Source of the DNA: Spongilla lacustris
Lineage: Eukaryota; Porifera; Demospongiae; Spongillida; Spongillidae
Assembly: GCA_949361645.1 (NCBI GenBank)
Contig: OX442432.1
Coordinates: 3,006,598-3,070,597 of the forward strand
Direction of reading: 5' to 3'
DNA: 64,000 nt
Positions within the stretch are counted from its first letter, which is position 1. Every line of letters starts with the position of its first letter. The position numbers were made by a program, and so were the translations under genes. This document shows, piece by piece, positions 15,101 to 30,100 of this stretch. Below the pieces are notes generated by a model that was not told where the DNA came from, searched no databases, and saw only the letters and a list, made by a program, of their open reading frames with translations.

Positions 15101-18100
15101 CTACATCTTTGGATCCCTTGGTGTCCATGATGAAGTTTCTGCAATGTTTCTTTCTGAAGACACTTAGGTACCACAATGCGCCGGCCATATAGCAATAGAT
15201 CCATACGAATGGTTAGCTCCCCTCGAACCTTCCAATATGGCTTGAGAGCTGGTTCAACGTGATGCCTGTCAGGCCACTCTTCCCTACAATATTTCATTAC
15301 AGAAGAACACACAGGATCCACCGATTGAGCTTGCTTATATTGACTAAGCCTTTGCTGTGTAGCTGGCAGGTGCTTGACACATACTTCCACGATGTGTTCC
15401 GGTTCCTGATCCTGCTCGATCTCACAGTGTGTATTTGATAGTGGGGCACGAGACAGTGCATCCCCAGTGACTAGCAGTTTACCAGGTACATGTTGGATTG
15501 TGTAGTCATATCTTGCTAGCCTTAATCGAAATCGAAGGATTCGAGGTGGTAAGTCATCCAAGTGTTTGGATCCCAAAAGTGGTACCAGAGGCTTGTGATC
15601 TGTTTCAATTATAATCCTGAGTCCAATAATATAGTCTGCAAATTTGTCGCACGCCCAAGCAGTAGCCAATGCCTCCTTTTCGATCTGCGCATAGCACGTC
15701 TCAGTTTCCGTCATTGATCGAGAGGCAAAAGCAACTGGTTTCCAGACAGAATGACTTTCCTGCAATAGGACTGCTCCTAGGCCATATGAAGATGCGTCTG
15801 CAGATACTTTTATTGGTAAGTTTGGGTTGTAGTAGGCCAGTAGGGGAGGAGTGGGTTAGTTGAGCCACTGGGTTAGTTGAGCCACCCCCTGTTTTGGCTC
15901 CATGAAGAAACATAATTGAATTATGCTAACATATATTGACATTAAGTGTTAAGACTAGCTTTTTGTCCTACTTTAGGATTTTGTTCTAGTATTCATCAGG
16001 ATGTGAAATTCAAAAATAAGAATTTTGATGATCAGAGTGAAATTCTGTTTTTATGGTTTGTGCCCTCATAATTTCTACATAATGACAATATTCTTGTTTC
16101 AGTCTTGGGTGTTTGAAAGTGCATGTATGCAGCTATATTTATGTTTATAATAAATTATATACTTTGCTTCCTTTTTATACAACTTAGCTAGATACAGGAA
16201 AAGTTAGTAGTGGGCTTAGTTGAGCCATTTGCAAGGGGTGTTAGTTGAGACATACGCTTTAGCTGCATTTGTATGGCATTAAAATGATTTATTGATTCAC
16301 GTACAGAAATAGTGAGCTATGATTATTTGGTTATGCAGCAATCTCAGATGCATTCTGTTTTTATTTTTAAAAGGAAAAATTACTTGTGAATCACGTTGAA
16401 ATCACTTGCCGATCAATTTCAAGTGCTCTCATTGAAAAAGTGTCATGCATTAGTGTAGGAATTTGCTTTGATCAATGATATGATAATGTAAGGCCTAGGC
16501 CTACTTATGTTAGCAATTATTGTGCCATGCAACTAACTTTGGCTGAAGGCAGCATATGACTCAACTGACCCATGTACCTGGCACCACTAACCCACTTGGG
16601 TGGGTTAGTTTTGCCATTTGACACCTGTTGATTTTTAATAATGTCATTTTTCTCACGTACATCCCCAGTCTCTAACATTCCTACAACATGTACCCAAGTG
16701 ATGCTCCTTTACATCAGACTATTAACCTCTGCTTAATACCAAACCTCAGAGGCAGTATAAACCTAAACTTAAAAAGTGGCTCAACTAACCCACTCCTCCC
16801 CTATAGGAGGCTTGCTGAGTTCCTCTTTGATCTGAAGGAATGCCTGCTCATGACCTAATGTCCACTGCCATACCCTGTCCTTACCAAGCAGCTCTCGAAG
16901 AGGTTGAGTAATTTGGGCCAGGTTGCTTGAGAACTTCCCTAACTGGTTAGCCATGCCTAAAAACCATCGCAGTTCTGAGACATTTGTTGGTGGACACATG
17001 TTCTGGATAGGTGAAGTCTTTTCTGGGTCAGCCTGAACTCCATCTTTATTAATTTGATGTCCAATGAATAGCAATTCCAACTTCCCAAACTCACATTTCT
17101 CTTTGTTAAGAGTTGCTCCAGCCTTCTGGAGCCGAAGAAGTTCTGATTCCTGACACACATCATGTTCATCCTTATCTTTCCCATACACCAGGACATCGTC
17201 CATCTGGCATAGTACTCCTGGAAGACCCTGCAAGATTCTGCTCATCTGTTTCTGGAAATGTTCTGGGGCACTGCAGATACCAAATGGGAGCTTATGAAAA
17301 TAATAGCGTCCATAAGGTGTGACGTTAGTAGCTTTGAATTTTCTGAATAATAGCTGGCAAGCCTAGTAGATTGTTCCTTAGGCCTTTGACAACAAAAATG
17401 GTTTGTGTCGTGGATTTCCTACCATGACTGAGCCTGCCCTCAAACTGACCAATAACCTCAAGAGCACTGCATGCTGGACCATAGAGAGACTTGCTTGGTT
17501 TTATCAGCCTGTCTACTTTGAAGGATCTGAAGGTAGTGTCGGATATTGCACTAACCTCTGCTCCTGTGTCTAGTTTGTATTGCACCATCCTCCCTGCCAT
17601 CTTTAACATCACCATCCATGAATTACTTGTACCATTAGTTGCAGAGAGAGCACCGAGAAAGGCTGACCTTTGCTCATGGCTTCCAGTATCTGTGTGTATT
17701 TCTGCTACTGCTCTAGCCGAAAAGCACTGTGAACTATAATGCCCAATCCTTTCACACCGATGGCATGTGACATCCTTAGCTGGACATGCCTGACGTTGGT
17801 GATATCCTTTACCACACCGAGTGCAAGGTTTTGGTCCAGGTTTTGACTGTCTGTCTTTACGCTTCAACAGTAGTGATTGCACCCTCTGTGTGTGCAGTTC
17901 AACAGATGTATTCATTGCTCCCTTGAGCACTTGCTGTTGTTCATGCACAGCCTCCCTTTGGCGAAGCATGACCTTTGTTTCCTCTAAGGTAAGGTCTGCT
18001 TCCAATTGCAGCTTCTCATACATGGCTTTATCACGGATCCCCACCACTAAACGGTCCCGAATCATTTCCTCAGTCCAGTCGCCATAGTTGCAGTGTTCCG

Positions 18101-21100
18101 CCAAGCTATATAAAGACATTATGTACCTTTCTGCTGTCTCATCTTCACCCTGGTCCCTTCTGTTGAATCTAGCACGCTCAAAAATTACGTTCCGCCTAAC
18201 CAGGAAGTAGCGGTCCAACTTCTCCACTACTTTCTTGTAGCTTGCACTTTCTACGTCCGTAATATTGGTTGAAGACAAGACCGTCTCTGCCTCCTCGCCC
18301 AGACAGTACAGTAGTGTGCTAACCTGTTTCGTTCCCACTTCTGTGTCCAGGCCGGAGGCTACGTGAAACTGTTCAAAGCGTCGTATCCAGCAACTCCATT
18401 CGTCAGGATTCTTAAAATTGAATGCCTCTGGGGGCTCAAGACGGATATGGGCCATCACCAAACAACGCTGCCACCATGTAGTGTTTAGCACCGATAATAA
18501 TAATTCTTATTCAAGCACACTGAACATAATCATGCGCATGCGCAACTATATAATACTACATGGCCCAGCCTTGCAAAACACATCATTAATATGGTGCAAA
18601 GATGTAATACTTGTGCAAGAAATACTCCTCCTCCAGTGAAATCTATGATTTCTTCTTGTCTTCCAGTCTACCCATGGCAGAGGGTCAGTACAGATCTATT
18701 TGTTGTACATATCTGCTCATAGTTTACTATTTTTCACAATATAGAACAATTACACTACACTTTGCACCAGTGCGGTAATGTTAAACATATGAAAACGTTA
18801 TGTGTTCATGCAGTCAGACAGATAATCATATTGACGACAATTGTTTTTTTTCATACGTATATAACATCACCCCCATCCTTCCTTGCAAATAGGTGCTTCA
18901 TTTTTTATTCAGCTGTAGTCCATGTTAGACCCCTCTTCCCACTGCCATTGCATCTTACACACTTATACAACGACATGCATCAATGGTTATTGACTTACCA
19001 CAACAGCACTCTTGGAGGCATCTAGTACATGGATGACAGGATGACTATAGTGTGGTGCAATTTTGACAGCTGTGTGCCTCCTAACATCAAATAAAGTCAC
19101 AAGAATAGTATCAAGTTGACAAATGCTTCTTCTGAATACAACCTAAATGACTAATCTCTGACCATATGCAAGTACAGCTCAGGATTTAGGGAACTCCCAG
19201 TGAGACAATTGGGCTACATTCTTCATATATACGTATAATTATTAATATGGGGAATCTCATGAGAAAAGGGATCTTATGTTTACATGGGAAAATATCTGCA
19301 AAGAGGGACTCAACACATGTTTTTTTGAAGTTTTCAAATCATATGATATACTAGTCTACAACTTCTTTTGTATGCACTTGAAATTGGACTGTCCCAAAAT
19401 TTTAATTACGCGTACATTTCATTTGCACACATCAACTTGACACTCGTTTCTGGAAAAAAAAATTATATCATTGCATTTGGTCCTTTTTTGCAGATATTTT
19501 CCATATAATAATAAAACGAGTGCATTTACTATATCTTCCGAACACTAAGTACTATTAACTTCAAATATTATCTGACTCGACCAAACATTGTGGATGCTTC
19601 CTCTCCTGTTGTAAAGCAGATTTGGTAAATATACATTGCCTAAGGAATTCACCGAACAGTTCATATAGTAGTGGGATCAGTAAATTGCCACATGACGAGT
19701 TTTTATTTCAGTATTAGTTTTCTACCAGACATTTTCAGAGATTTGGATTTTTGCTTATTGTTATTTCAATAAATTCAAATGAACAGAACAAAAAAAATTA
19801 TGGCGACAGTGTGATTGTACCGTAGAGTACCGCGATATATCCCCCCCCCCTCCGCCCCCACCTAAAAAAAACGGTCTGTGTTTAAACGAGCGTATCTTCG
19901 TACTTGTTAACGCTTCCGCGCACCTGTTTCTAAATTCCAGGAAAGAACTGGTACTCCAACAGGATTTTAAAGAATTGCACGCAGCTGCGTTCATGATTAC
20001 GTCGATACACTCGTTTAAACACAGGCCATTTTTTTTTTTGTGGGGGCGGAGGGGGGGGGATATCTCGCGGTACTCTACGGTAATACAAGTGTGGTATATG
20101 CGTGTGGTATATGTGCAATTTACATGTATGTGTAGATATGTAAATACATTTGCACATAACATTGCACACATACCACACTTACATCACACTTATGTAGGAC
20201 ATTTGCTCACATTTGCTATGGGGACAATCCGACCTTTTACCTTGTGTGGGGTCCTCTCCTTATGCATGCTACCAGGACTGCCCCAACGGCTCTTGTTAAT
20301 GATTTTTAGTGAGCCCAGTATTGCAATGATAATACGATAATAAAAATAGTATAATAATTAATGCACCCTCCATGTGATTAGTTGTATAGCACATATGGAT
20401 GAATGGGCAGGATTTTTACTAGCACAGGTGTCACAGAACATTTTTATAAACTAGTTTTAATTGTGTGGGTGCAACCAGATGGCGGCTGTTGAGCAATTTA
20501 GGAGCGCTGACTGTATTGAATAGGCACTACAATTACATGTATTGGGTGAAGGACATTTTCATCAGCCTCTATACACTCAGTAGTTAATGACTACACCAAG
20601 GCAAACTCGCAAATATTTCATGATCATACTCTCTATTAATCCCACATCCTCACAACGTCGCCGCTAACATTTGTGAATCAATTCTAAGTTTTCATAACTA
20701 AAATGATAATACTGCACAGCACACAGATGATTTACAGGTCATGCATGTGTATCACGCAATTGCATCAAGGTAGTACTTTACGTTGTGGAGGCAGTACCAC
20801 TTGATATAGCTAACAGATGTCCCTAGTATTCAACATTATTCAAGGCTAATTCACCACAGAAACATTGATAAAGATTTGGAATTAACACACACTTCGATGG
20901 GTGATGTTATTACTATTAATAGATAACGCATGTAGCATGTGGAGTTCATGTATCTATGCAATGCATTATAGCAGATGACTACAGTTTGTACAGCTTCCAG
21001 CTACAAGGATAAAATGCTGAGCTGGTTGGTGATTTGAGAAATGCATGAAGCGTCTAGTACTGGCCACTAAGGTGATAGCCTAAAGCTAATGATACAACAT

Positions 21101-24100
21101 ATACCTACTACACTACACAGATTCTTCCCACCTCACCGCTCACCCAACAGCAAATGCTACTTACTTCGATGTTGTTGCACCACCAATTAGAAGAGGAGTA
21201 GACAAGTTCATTTTTTCCATCTGCTTAACAACATAAACCATTTCATCCAGTGACGGCGTGATTAACCCAGATAAACCAATGATATCTTCACCAAAGATAA
21301 AACAAAAAATTAAATACAAGCACAAACACCAATACACATAATAATATATCACACACACACACACCAATTACCAGCTTTTTCTTCTAAAGCTGTCTTGAGT
21401 ATTTTTTCACATGGTGTCATCACTCCTAGATCTATGACCCTGCAAAGTACAATACAATCCCCATGTTATATACAGACAACCGCTATTGCATCATATTGAG
21501 TAAACAATAACAATTACTGTACCAACTAACCTGTAGTTGTTGCATCCCAGAACAACTCCAACAATATTCTTTCCAATGTCATGAACATCACCTTTCACAG
21601 TAGCCAACAGAACAGTTCCAAGGTAGCCTTCCTTTAACACAAAATCCAAAAGAATCCTTAACTATCACACATGCACAAGTGGGGTAAACCATGCGACACA
21701 TTATCATATGTGTAGCTTTAAGTTTAAATGTAGTTTTGTTTATTTCGCTGCATTAAAATGTGCTACCTCATTCCAGCATTGAATCTTGGAATGGGCCAAA
21801 TTATCAGATGTATTTAGCACCGTCCATAAAGGAGCATGAAGATAAAAGTTGAGAACCTCAAATCAGAAATACACTTTCTACCACAAATACATCCCCTTTA
21901 ACATCTAGTGAACTAAACATCTTAGCTATCAGTAACTGCCTTTTTGTCTTTACATGATCGAGGCTTTAATTGGCATTAGTACTGTTGTGAGCTAATCATC
22001 AAGTTGATGACTTCATTATTATATAGACTAATGAGACCTGTAGGCTGGGGGTTCCCCCCCCCCCCCCCCCCCCCCCCCTACATGCACCAATTCAGTTCCA
22101 CCTGGGTCTAGCTACTTTGGATTGTGTATGGTGAAGCTTTAAATGGTGTCTTTTGCATTGCCCTAATAACACGAGTTTTTCACCTAAGGGTTCTTTCCGT
22201 AAATGGCAAAAGAAAACTGAAAACATGAGAAGCCATGCAGCAAGCAGACGCTATTGCCTTGGCGACACTGTAGCAGTGCTGACTGACAAAAGGAAGGCTA
22301 TGAACATTTAAATCCAAAAAGCTCGTCTTCACTCCGCAGATTATCCGTGCCAACAAAATACACATAGACATTGTGGGTTTGTACTGCACGTGATCACTTA
22401 GAAGGATCCAGTCCTTCACATAGGTGTTGAGATATCTCATGTCCTTGTAAAGGATTGACCTGTTTCACATTTGGTGGCAGCGGTGGGATCACTCCTTGCT
22501 TGTCATGCGGGAGGACCCTATTTGGAAGCTCGAGCTGAGGAGGACGCCAAAAGTGGTGGACTTCAGAGAGGAAGAGGACCAAGATGGTGGTACAAGATAA
22601 CTCGCGGTGGACCGGAGACTGTCTGGCGATGAGGCTAGCTCTTGCACGGGAATTACGCAGATCCCGAGCAAGATTTCGATAAACATGGTGGTGCGTTTAT
22701 CGAGGAGAAGGAGGAAGGAGTGTGAAGGACTGGATCCTTCTAAGTTATCACGTGCAGTACAAACCCACAATGTCTATGTGTATTTCGGTGTATAATTTTG
22801 TTTGTTGGCATGGATGATCTGCGGAATGAAGACAAACTTCGTGTATGGACGTTGGCGGCTTGTGCGGCATAGTGCGCTGGTGTATCCATCAAATTTGGTG
22901 GCAGCAGTGGGATCCATCCCTGACAGTTGTGCAGGGAGACCCATGGATCCAGAAGAGTGTTGTGATGGAACCGATCGAGGTGGACCTAAGAAGGAAGGCT
23001 GGCAGCGTACCCAAAAGTGGTAGACCTGAGGGGAGAAGGCTAGCAGTACTCCAAAGTGGAGAACCTGAGGGTGGTGCAGCCGTTCCTGAACCTGGGAAGA
23101 CCTATGATTGCCATTATGGTATGGGCAGAGGGTGAAAGTATATGGATTGCGGCGGAATGGGCGCTGAGATGCTATACCGGCAACGAAGTGGAGGGCGGAT
23201 GAGGTTGACGGGAATGCTCAATCGACAAACGGTGTTGTTTGTTGCAGGAGAAGATGAGGGAAGTGTCAGGGTTCACGACCTCCCTGACATAATGAGGTGT
23301 TAAGTGACTGAATAGTGGGAGCCTCCGGGTCTAGAAGGATGTATATAAGGATCTTTTGTTAGAATGACTATATCATGTGTATTGTGCACGTGTTCGTTGG
23401 TCTTGTCTGGAGTTGGACATTTAGCAGCTGGAGGGAAGGAGTGGCTTGGTGGCGCTAGTACAAGCGGGGCGCAGGCTGCGGATAGATCAATCCTTCACAA
23501 CCTACAATGGGACAAATAAGAGGGCCTCCTCGGCTCTTCTACACATTTGTTCAATTCAGACATAGACTTCTATGAAGTTGTTGATGTATCTGCACACCTA
23601 CACCCCAGAAATATAGAACTTGAATCTTTGCTTAAGCCATAGATGAGATGTTTGTTTACAAAATGTGTGCTTGTCATCGTGTTTCACCAGCATTGTAGAG
23701 TGCCACATAGGTTTAAAAGAACCCCAATATCAAAGCCTAAGGGCCTACTAATATACATGCACATATATGGTAGACAATTTGTCCCAGCCCTCAAACTATT
23801 TCTGTCCCATTCCAGTATTTCCCAGCCACCTTCAGCTCTGCTGGTGTCACATTCCAGTGATTCACAGCCACCATCTGTCATATTGCAATTATTAAATTTC
23901 TTGCAAGACAAAATTAAATTTAAAGTATGCTAAATCTTTTGATGCTAAATCCAGCAATCCATGCCTTACAAGACAGAAATGTGTCAAGAAGTATCCTAGC
24001 TTCTTTCATAGACTGGTCATGTAAAACATATGTAAGTTTCAAATGTTTCCATGCAACCAGAACTGAATGTGTCGATCCCATGTTGTTCAAGCTTTGTGCA

Positions 24101-27100
24101 TACCTTTCAGTAAAAGAAACTTAACTGTAATAGCCTGTTCTTGTGGTCGAAAGCCAAATGCTGTCCTTTCTGTTTATAGCAAGGGTGTACCTGCTAAAAA
24201 GTAGTGAAAGTGTATAGAAGGGAGCAAGAAATGCTTGTTCAGAAGTTGCTTGCTTCAGGTACTGTGCCAAGCATGCCTTACCATGTGTGTATCATGGGTA
24301 CAGTGTGGAGCTGTTGGGATGTACTTGACAGAAGAGGAAGAAAAAACGATGACACCTCTCAGATGATGACACAAGCAAATCTAAAGGTATGCTGCACGAA
24401 CAAACTCATGTACAGAAGAACTCGATGTAGAATGTGCATTCATTTTTATTATACACAATAATTCCAAATGGCCACCTCTTCTTGCTTGTAGAGTAAGTAG
24501 AGATAATCCAGAAGTTAAAATAGTGCAGTGCTACTGAAGATTGCATTGGAACTCTTATATAAGATTGCAACAAAACTCCAAGTGCTCACGAGTACGGTTG
24601 CTATGACTACACTCTAGCAGGATAGCCACTACATATATATATATATATACATATATGGGACAGTTTCTATGAAAATTGCGCTTCGCTGTATATATAAAAT
24701 GTTATAAAACTCCTTTGAGTTTGATTCTATAACTTTCAAATGGTTAACGCTATCTACTTCCTATTTTCAACACTTCATACTACTCTATGGTAAAATACAT
24801 TTTGGAGTCTTGCACTAGCTCCGTGCCAGTATTGCAATATCTGACACCCCGATGGGTTCAAATCCTCCGTAACTTTCAGTAGAGTAACCAAATTACTTCA
24901 AATTCGGTGAAATGTCCTATACCTATTTGCTTTGATCATTAATTTTTATGCCATCCGTTACAAAGATACAGCTGTGCAAGGTACGTACAAGTTTCGCGCT
25001 CGAATTGCGCCGTTGTATGTGTGTGAACCACTTCAATACACCAAAGTACATGAATATGCAACACTTCTTGTGCGCTGCCACACCTAAAGCACTGGAGTGA
25101 TTCAATCTAGCGGTGAGACTATCGTCTGGGGTCTCCCTGTCAGTGTCACTGTTATTATTCGTTGTTCTTAAGTATAGATAAACGACATGGCAACTCTAAC
25201 ACAACTGAAGGCAACAGTGGACCAGGTGGTGTACCAGCTAAAATAGCATGTTGTCCTGGCAGTCACTTGATGAATGCCTACCTCACCAGAGGAGGGTGCT
25301 GCAAAGAGAACTGTTTAATGAAGTACGGTGACTTGCCCAAAAGACGAGCACTCACATTATCCAGATTGGACAAGAAAGCCAGAAAGGCAGTTGTTTTTGG
25401 AATGCTTGCTGTGTTTCAGAACAAATGTGGTTCTCGAAATACATTCCATTTTCGTCTTGACTGATCCAGTCCTATCGGTCGCAATGCTTTCTGTGCCATT
25501 GTGGGCACATTGCAATACTGGATGCAGCAGGTGTGCTCTGTCTGATGTTGAGCCCCATGCCCATGGCAATCATGGCAGGGCACCTCTCTCGTTTGGACAA
25601 GATTATGGTGGCCACATTTATTACAAATTATGCAGCCATAAATGCCCTCCCTGACCCTGGTCGATTGCAAGGGATGATCTGAGACTATGTTCTGGAGAAT
25701 GGCGAAACACTAAAGTCTGTGTATGCCGAGTATTGCAAGGCCATGGAGTCCCTATCAAGGAGCACACCAGCACCACAGCAACCTTGCCCTTACCGACTGA
25801 CCAGTCAGCTGAAGCAGCAATATTCCTTGCACAATGTTCCTCCGGCTTCTCCAGCACCTCCTGCTGCACATGTGGTGAAGTACGTGTCATTTATTAGACT
25901 CTGGCGCAGGACTGCTCCAACATCAAGATCCAACCTGCACACAGCGATCTGTGTGACAAGTGTGATCAGATGTTGGTCATGCTGAGGCACAGCCTTTCTG
26001 ATGTGCACCAAAGCATAAATGACAATTACAACCAGCACCTCATTAAGGCCAAGGCATTCCATGATACATACAGAGGAGGCTGATAATGGATTGTAGTAAT
26101 GTGGGACAATGTGGCGGCCATTTTGTGTGTCTGGGCCGCCGGCCGGGGCGCAAACCAGCCATAGAACATTCTATATGTGATGCATATTGTATGTTTGCAT
26201 GTGTGTGAATGGAGTTGTTTGTCCTGTCGGCTGGTGGCCTTGGTAGCGTCAACACACGTCCACGTGCCTTATCCTGGACTCCGTTCTCCCTGGAGTTCAG
26301 GATACCATATTGGCGACGAGGGTAAACACCAGCAAGCTACCAAGTGTCCCAGCCCCCCGGAGAGAAGATGGTCAGACCCCAGCTCTCCAGTGGAGAACAA
26401 CACTCCCAGCATTCGTGTGGACGGATTCCACCGCTGTGAGGGAGACCTGCCGCCGAGGGAAAGACCGCCGGGGAGGATAGTGTGAACCTGCCACCGGGGA
26501 GAACAGTGTGAACCTGCCGCCGGGGAGGACAGTTAGCGCCTGCTACCGAGGCGTAGGCAAAAAAGACCGGTCAATTTGATATATGTGTCTCAATGTTTAG
26601 AATAATAAATTATAATCTCATTGTATGCATGTGTCAATATTGTAGGGCCCGTTAGTTGCTTCCAAATCTCAGGTTAAAATGTGATGGAGACTTGAAAATT
26701 GCGTTCAGCACCAAGTCTGTTGTGGCTGCCATTGAAGTGTCCTCTGAGGCCAAGCCAATTAAAAATGACCACATCCCAATACACCCACTACTGTTAGGGA
26801 AGTGCTTGTTTATAGTAGCAGGACACAGTGACTGATGAAAGTGCTTGTCTCTCTAGCCAGTCTCCCTGGAAGTGCACACTTATACTCAGCAAAAGCTATG
26901 CTATGCATCTGCTTTTTCAAGCCCTAGGACAAGCTCTACCTGACACAGGTATGAGACTGGAAAAGCAGAGCCACACTCTCCAGTACACAGAGACATGATC
27001 CAATGCGCTGTTGACTTCACCCTACAGCAATGAAACCATTAGCCGCCCGGAAACATTCTTTAAATAGGAATCCCAGAAGGAAAGAGTTGGAAAACATTTA

Positions 27101-30100
27101 TAAGGTCCCTGGTATGAATCACAACATCGCCACCATGTACAAGTTGCATAGTACAATGATGCTATGCCTGTGAAACTACCTACATGTACACTGTATTGGA
27201 AGGACTGTGTTTTACACCACAGCCAAGCACAACAATGCAACAGGAGGCATGTGCAGGGGTGAATCAAGTTCCACACTGACATCACACGATCATCAACCTG
27301 CTGGCACCATGCACTGCATGCCCTTCATTCCCACATGTACATGCTCCCTTAGTTATGGCTATGCCATTGATGCAAGGGAGGGGGTGAGGGCATTAGGGTA
27401 CACTGAAGAGCACAGCCATCAGCCTCAAGAGCATGATGTGCCAGCTCCAGTGAAAACACTGGTGATTGCTATTGCTTTCCACACAATTCCCCTTGCTAGT
27501 GCACAGTAGCTGAGTTGGTCTCAAACGTGGCCACAAACATGGCAGGTTGTGAAACTAGCTTCTGGTATGCCCAGAACTGATGGCTTTCCAAGGTTGGTAG
27601 TTGCTTTGAGTGCAATGCCAGCAAGGGATACCTTCCTCTTCTAAGATATGCTGAGGTGAGTGGCTGTGGCTAGGTTCCCACCAGACTTGCTTGAAATGAC
27701 TTACACATCAATTTGAATGCTGCGCCTATTGGTACATGAGCCATGTTATGCTAGCTGCCCAACAGGCTCACCAGATGAAGATGTTCGGCCATAGCTCAAA
27801 TGGACTCCAGCACTGCCTATATGGTCTTTGACTTCAAACAGAAATTCCTGACATTTTGATGGTGGGGCATGGAAAGATTGCTGGACCTGGTGTCATTTCA
27901 CTGCTAAATGCAAACATTTTACTCGACGCGGGTGTGAGCATGCAAAGTATAAAGCATGCAATCAATAACCAGAAGTGTTCTTATTGGGGATGGTCTCATA
28001 TTCCACTTGCTGTTGAATCCTATGGGGTTTGAGGCAAGGAACCAGGCATCTTGTTCCTCCATATGCCAAGCAGCAAGTCAAAGGCCACTTTTGATCTGTA
28101 TGGTCCCTTGCTAGAGCAAACAACACAGCAATGATTTCCAGGTTGCTCACCTTGGTAGATTTCTTAGCTTGTAGTTAACAGTGTTTTGTATATGCAGTAT
28201 GACATCATGTACAAAGGAGCAGTAGGAATATGGGGGCTTAGCCGCCATTTTGAGCGGAGTTATGACGCCTAGGAAACGCCAACAAATTATGAGCCAACTT
28301 GGTACGCGATCGTCTACTCCTGCTCCTAGCGCCTATGATTCTGTAACTCTCTAGCTGTCAACTAATGCTCCCTGAGTACCCCTAATTAATCCCGATATGC
28401 CTCCAGACATGACCAAAGATGCAATAAGATAGGAGCCTCCGCCCATCACAACTGCATATAGCATCCGGTGAGGAATAGCTCCCTGTGCCAGAGAGTCCTG
28501 AACTATTGAGCTCTGATAAACTCCATTTGCTGCACTAAATCCTTGTGTTACTGCTATAGCTGCCATTTTTTAAACTGTATTTCAACATATAAAATTATAT
28601 GTTAAATTACTCCACAAAACATGGTTACTGTAGATACATCTAAGCAAGAGCTAAGCCAGGCGTATAACGCTACAGACAATAGCACTCGAAATTTATCAAA
28701 CTATTCTCCGAATAATAATACAATTAGCCCAATAATAACTAATCCAATTAATATAAGTTTGAGCCAAAATGATGCCTCTTCGGGTAAACAATTTGGTCAA
28801 GTTCTACCACTTCTGCAACACCGAGTTTCGGTTTTAATCAACCTAATTCAGTATATCAATCAGACGGTAAAGGTTTTGGAACTTTAGGAGGTTTTAACTT
28901 TCCAATATTAGCAACTATATCTTCTGCTGCCGGTGGATATGCGGGTGGATATATGTTAAATTATAATCCAAATATGTCGGCAGGAATTTCAGGAATATCA
29001 TACCTAGTTGGTGATCAAATTACAAATTATTATAACGGATCCGTAACAATGCCAAATCCTTATGACAAATATGCACCTCCGGATGTTTTGCCAGGTAACG
29101 GAAAAAATCAGATTATTACATTTGCTGCATCAACTGCTATAGGAGTTGGCGTTATGTCATATTTAGGTAGCCCTATTGCAGAAAGTTTGGGTATTTCATT
29201 AATAAGTTCAGCTGCTGGTATCGCTGCTGACTACTTAGCTTCTGATACTTCCTCTTTAGGAATACTATTTTGAGTAGGGGTATCCCCTTCTTCATTAGAT
29301 TCACATCCGATTGAATATCCAGGCTCTCCAACTCTTATAATTACATACGAATGAGTTTCTCTTAAATTTAACAATTTTATATCTCGAAACATAGCATTAA
29401 TACTTGGCCATACATCAGCACCAAATGCTTTATATACAGCATCGCTAGATTCTAATGACGGCAGATCAAAAGTTACGAAAATAGATATCATATTTCTTAT
29501 AATTTTATGAATAGTTTTTGTTATATTTTGAGCAGAAATTACAATGCTCATATCAAAATGTCATCAAGTATTACGGCCACATGATTTTTTCCCTTAGTAT
29601 TATATTGATACTGCATTAATGATCTTATGCTATCTATACTCCAAGAACGTAGGCATTTTTTGGCATTAGGAACATCTTCCCAATCTTTGAAAGTTGGTGT
29701 AAAAATTACTATCATTTGTATAGCTGGCTGAGCGATCCCAGTTTTGGGATCAACGTTTTCGGGATCTGTAGGTGGATTCATAAACATTTTTTTCAATAAA
29801 AAACTTTTACCTCTTCCAGGAGGTCCAAATATCATCATGGCTGTAGGTTTTAATTGGAATCTTAGCAACTCTCTTCTTGGGCCCTGCAGCTCAAGCCCCG
29901 CATCTACGATTCCAGTAACTTTGCTTCTATCTCCTGCATCCCCTTCTGTATGTTCTGTAACTTTTTTATCGGAACTAATATCATCTCCTCTTGGGGATCT
30001 TTCTCCTCTTGGGCCCTGCTGCCCAAGCCCCGCTCCTTTTGGTAAGATTTCCTTTTTTCGTTGTAATCCAGTAGAAGTTTCGGAGGGATTGGTAGGGCTC

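Larger units (their letters stand above)
14359..18520 (-). mobile_element. Gypsy element 2 (Ty3/Gypsy LTR retrotransposon, internally deleted)
   Basis: Read on the minus strand: primer-binding site, gag-protease, the second half of RT, RNase H, integrase. The RT first half is missing and a 959-bp element is inserted before RNase H. The LTR edges are not clear; the 5' LTR ends about 18477 (cactaca before tggtggcagcg). Confidence 0.85.

Noticed and set aside
19975..20340. Plus-strand frame of 121 codons
   Set aside because: Runs through the arm of a MITE and a low-complexity T/G tract; no coding features.
22802..23135. Overlapping frames after the second retroelement leader
   Set aside because: Low-complexity, G-rich leader sequence without gag motifs.
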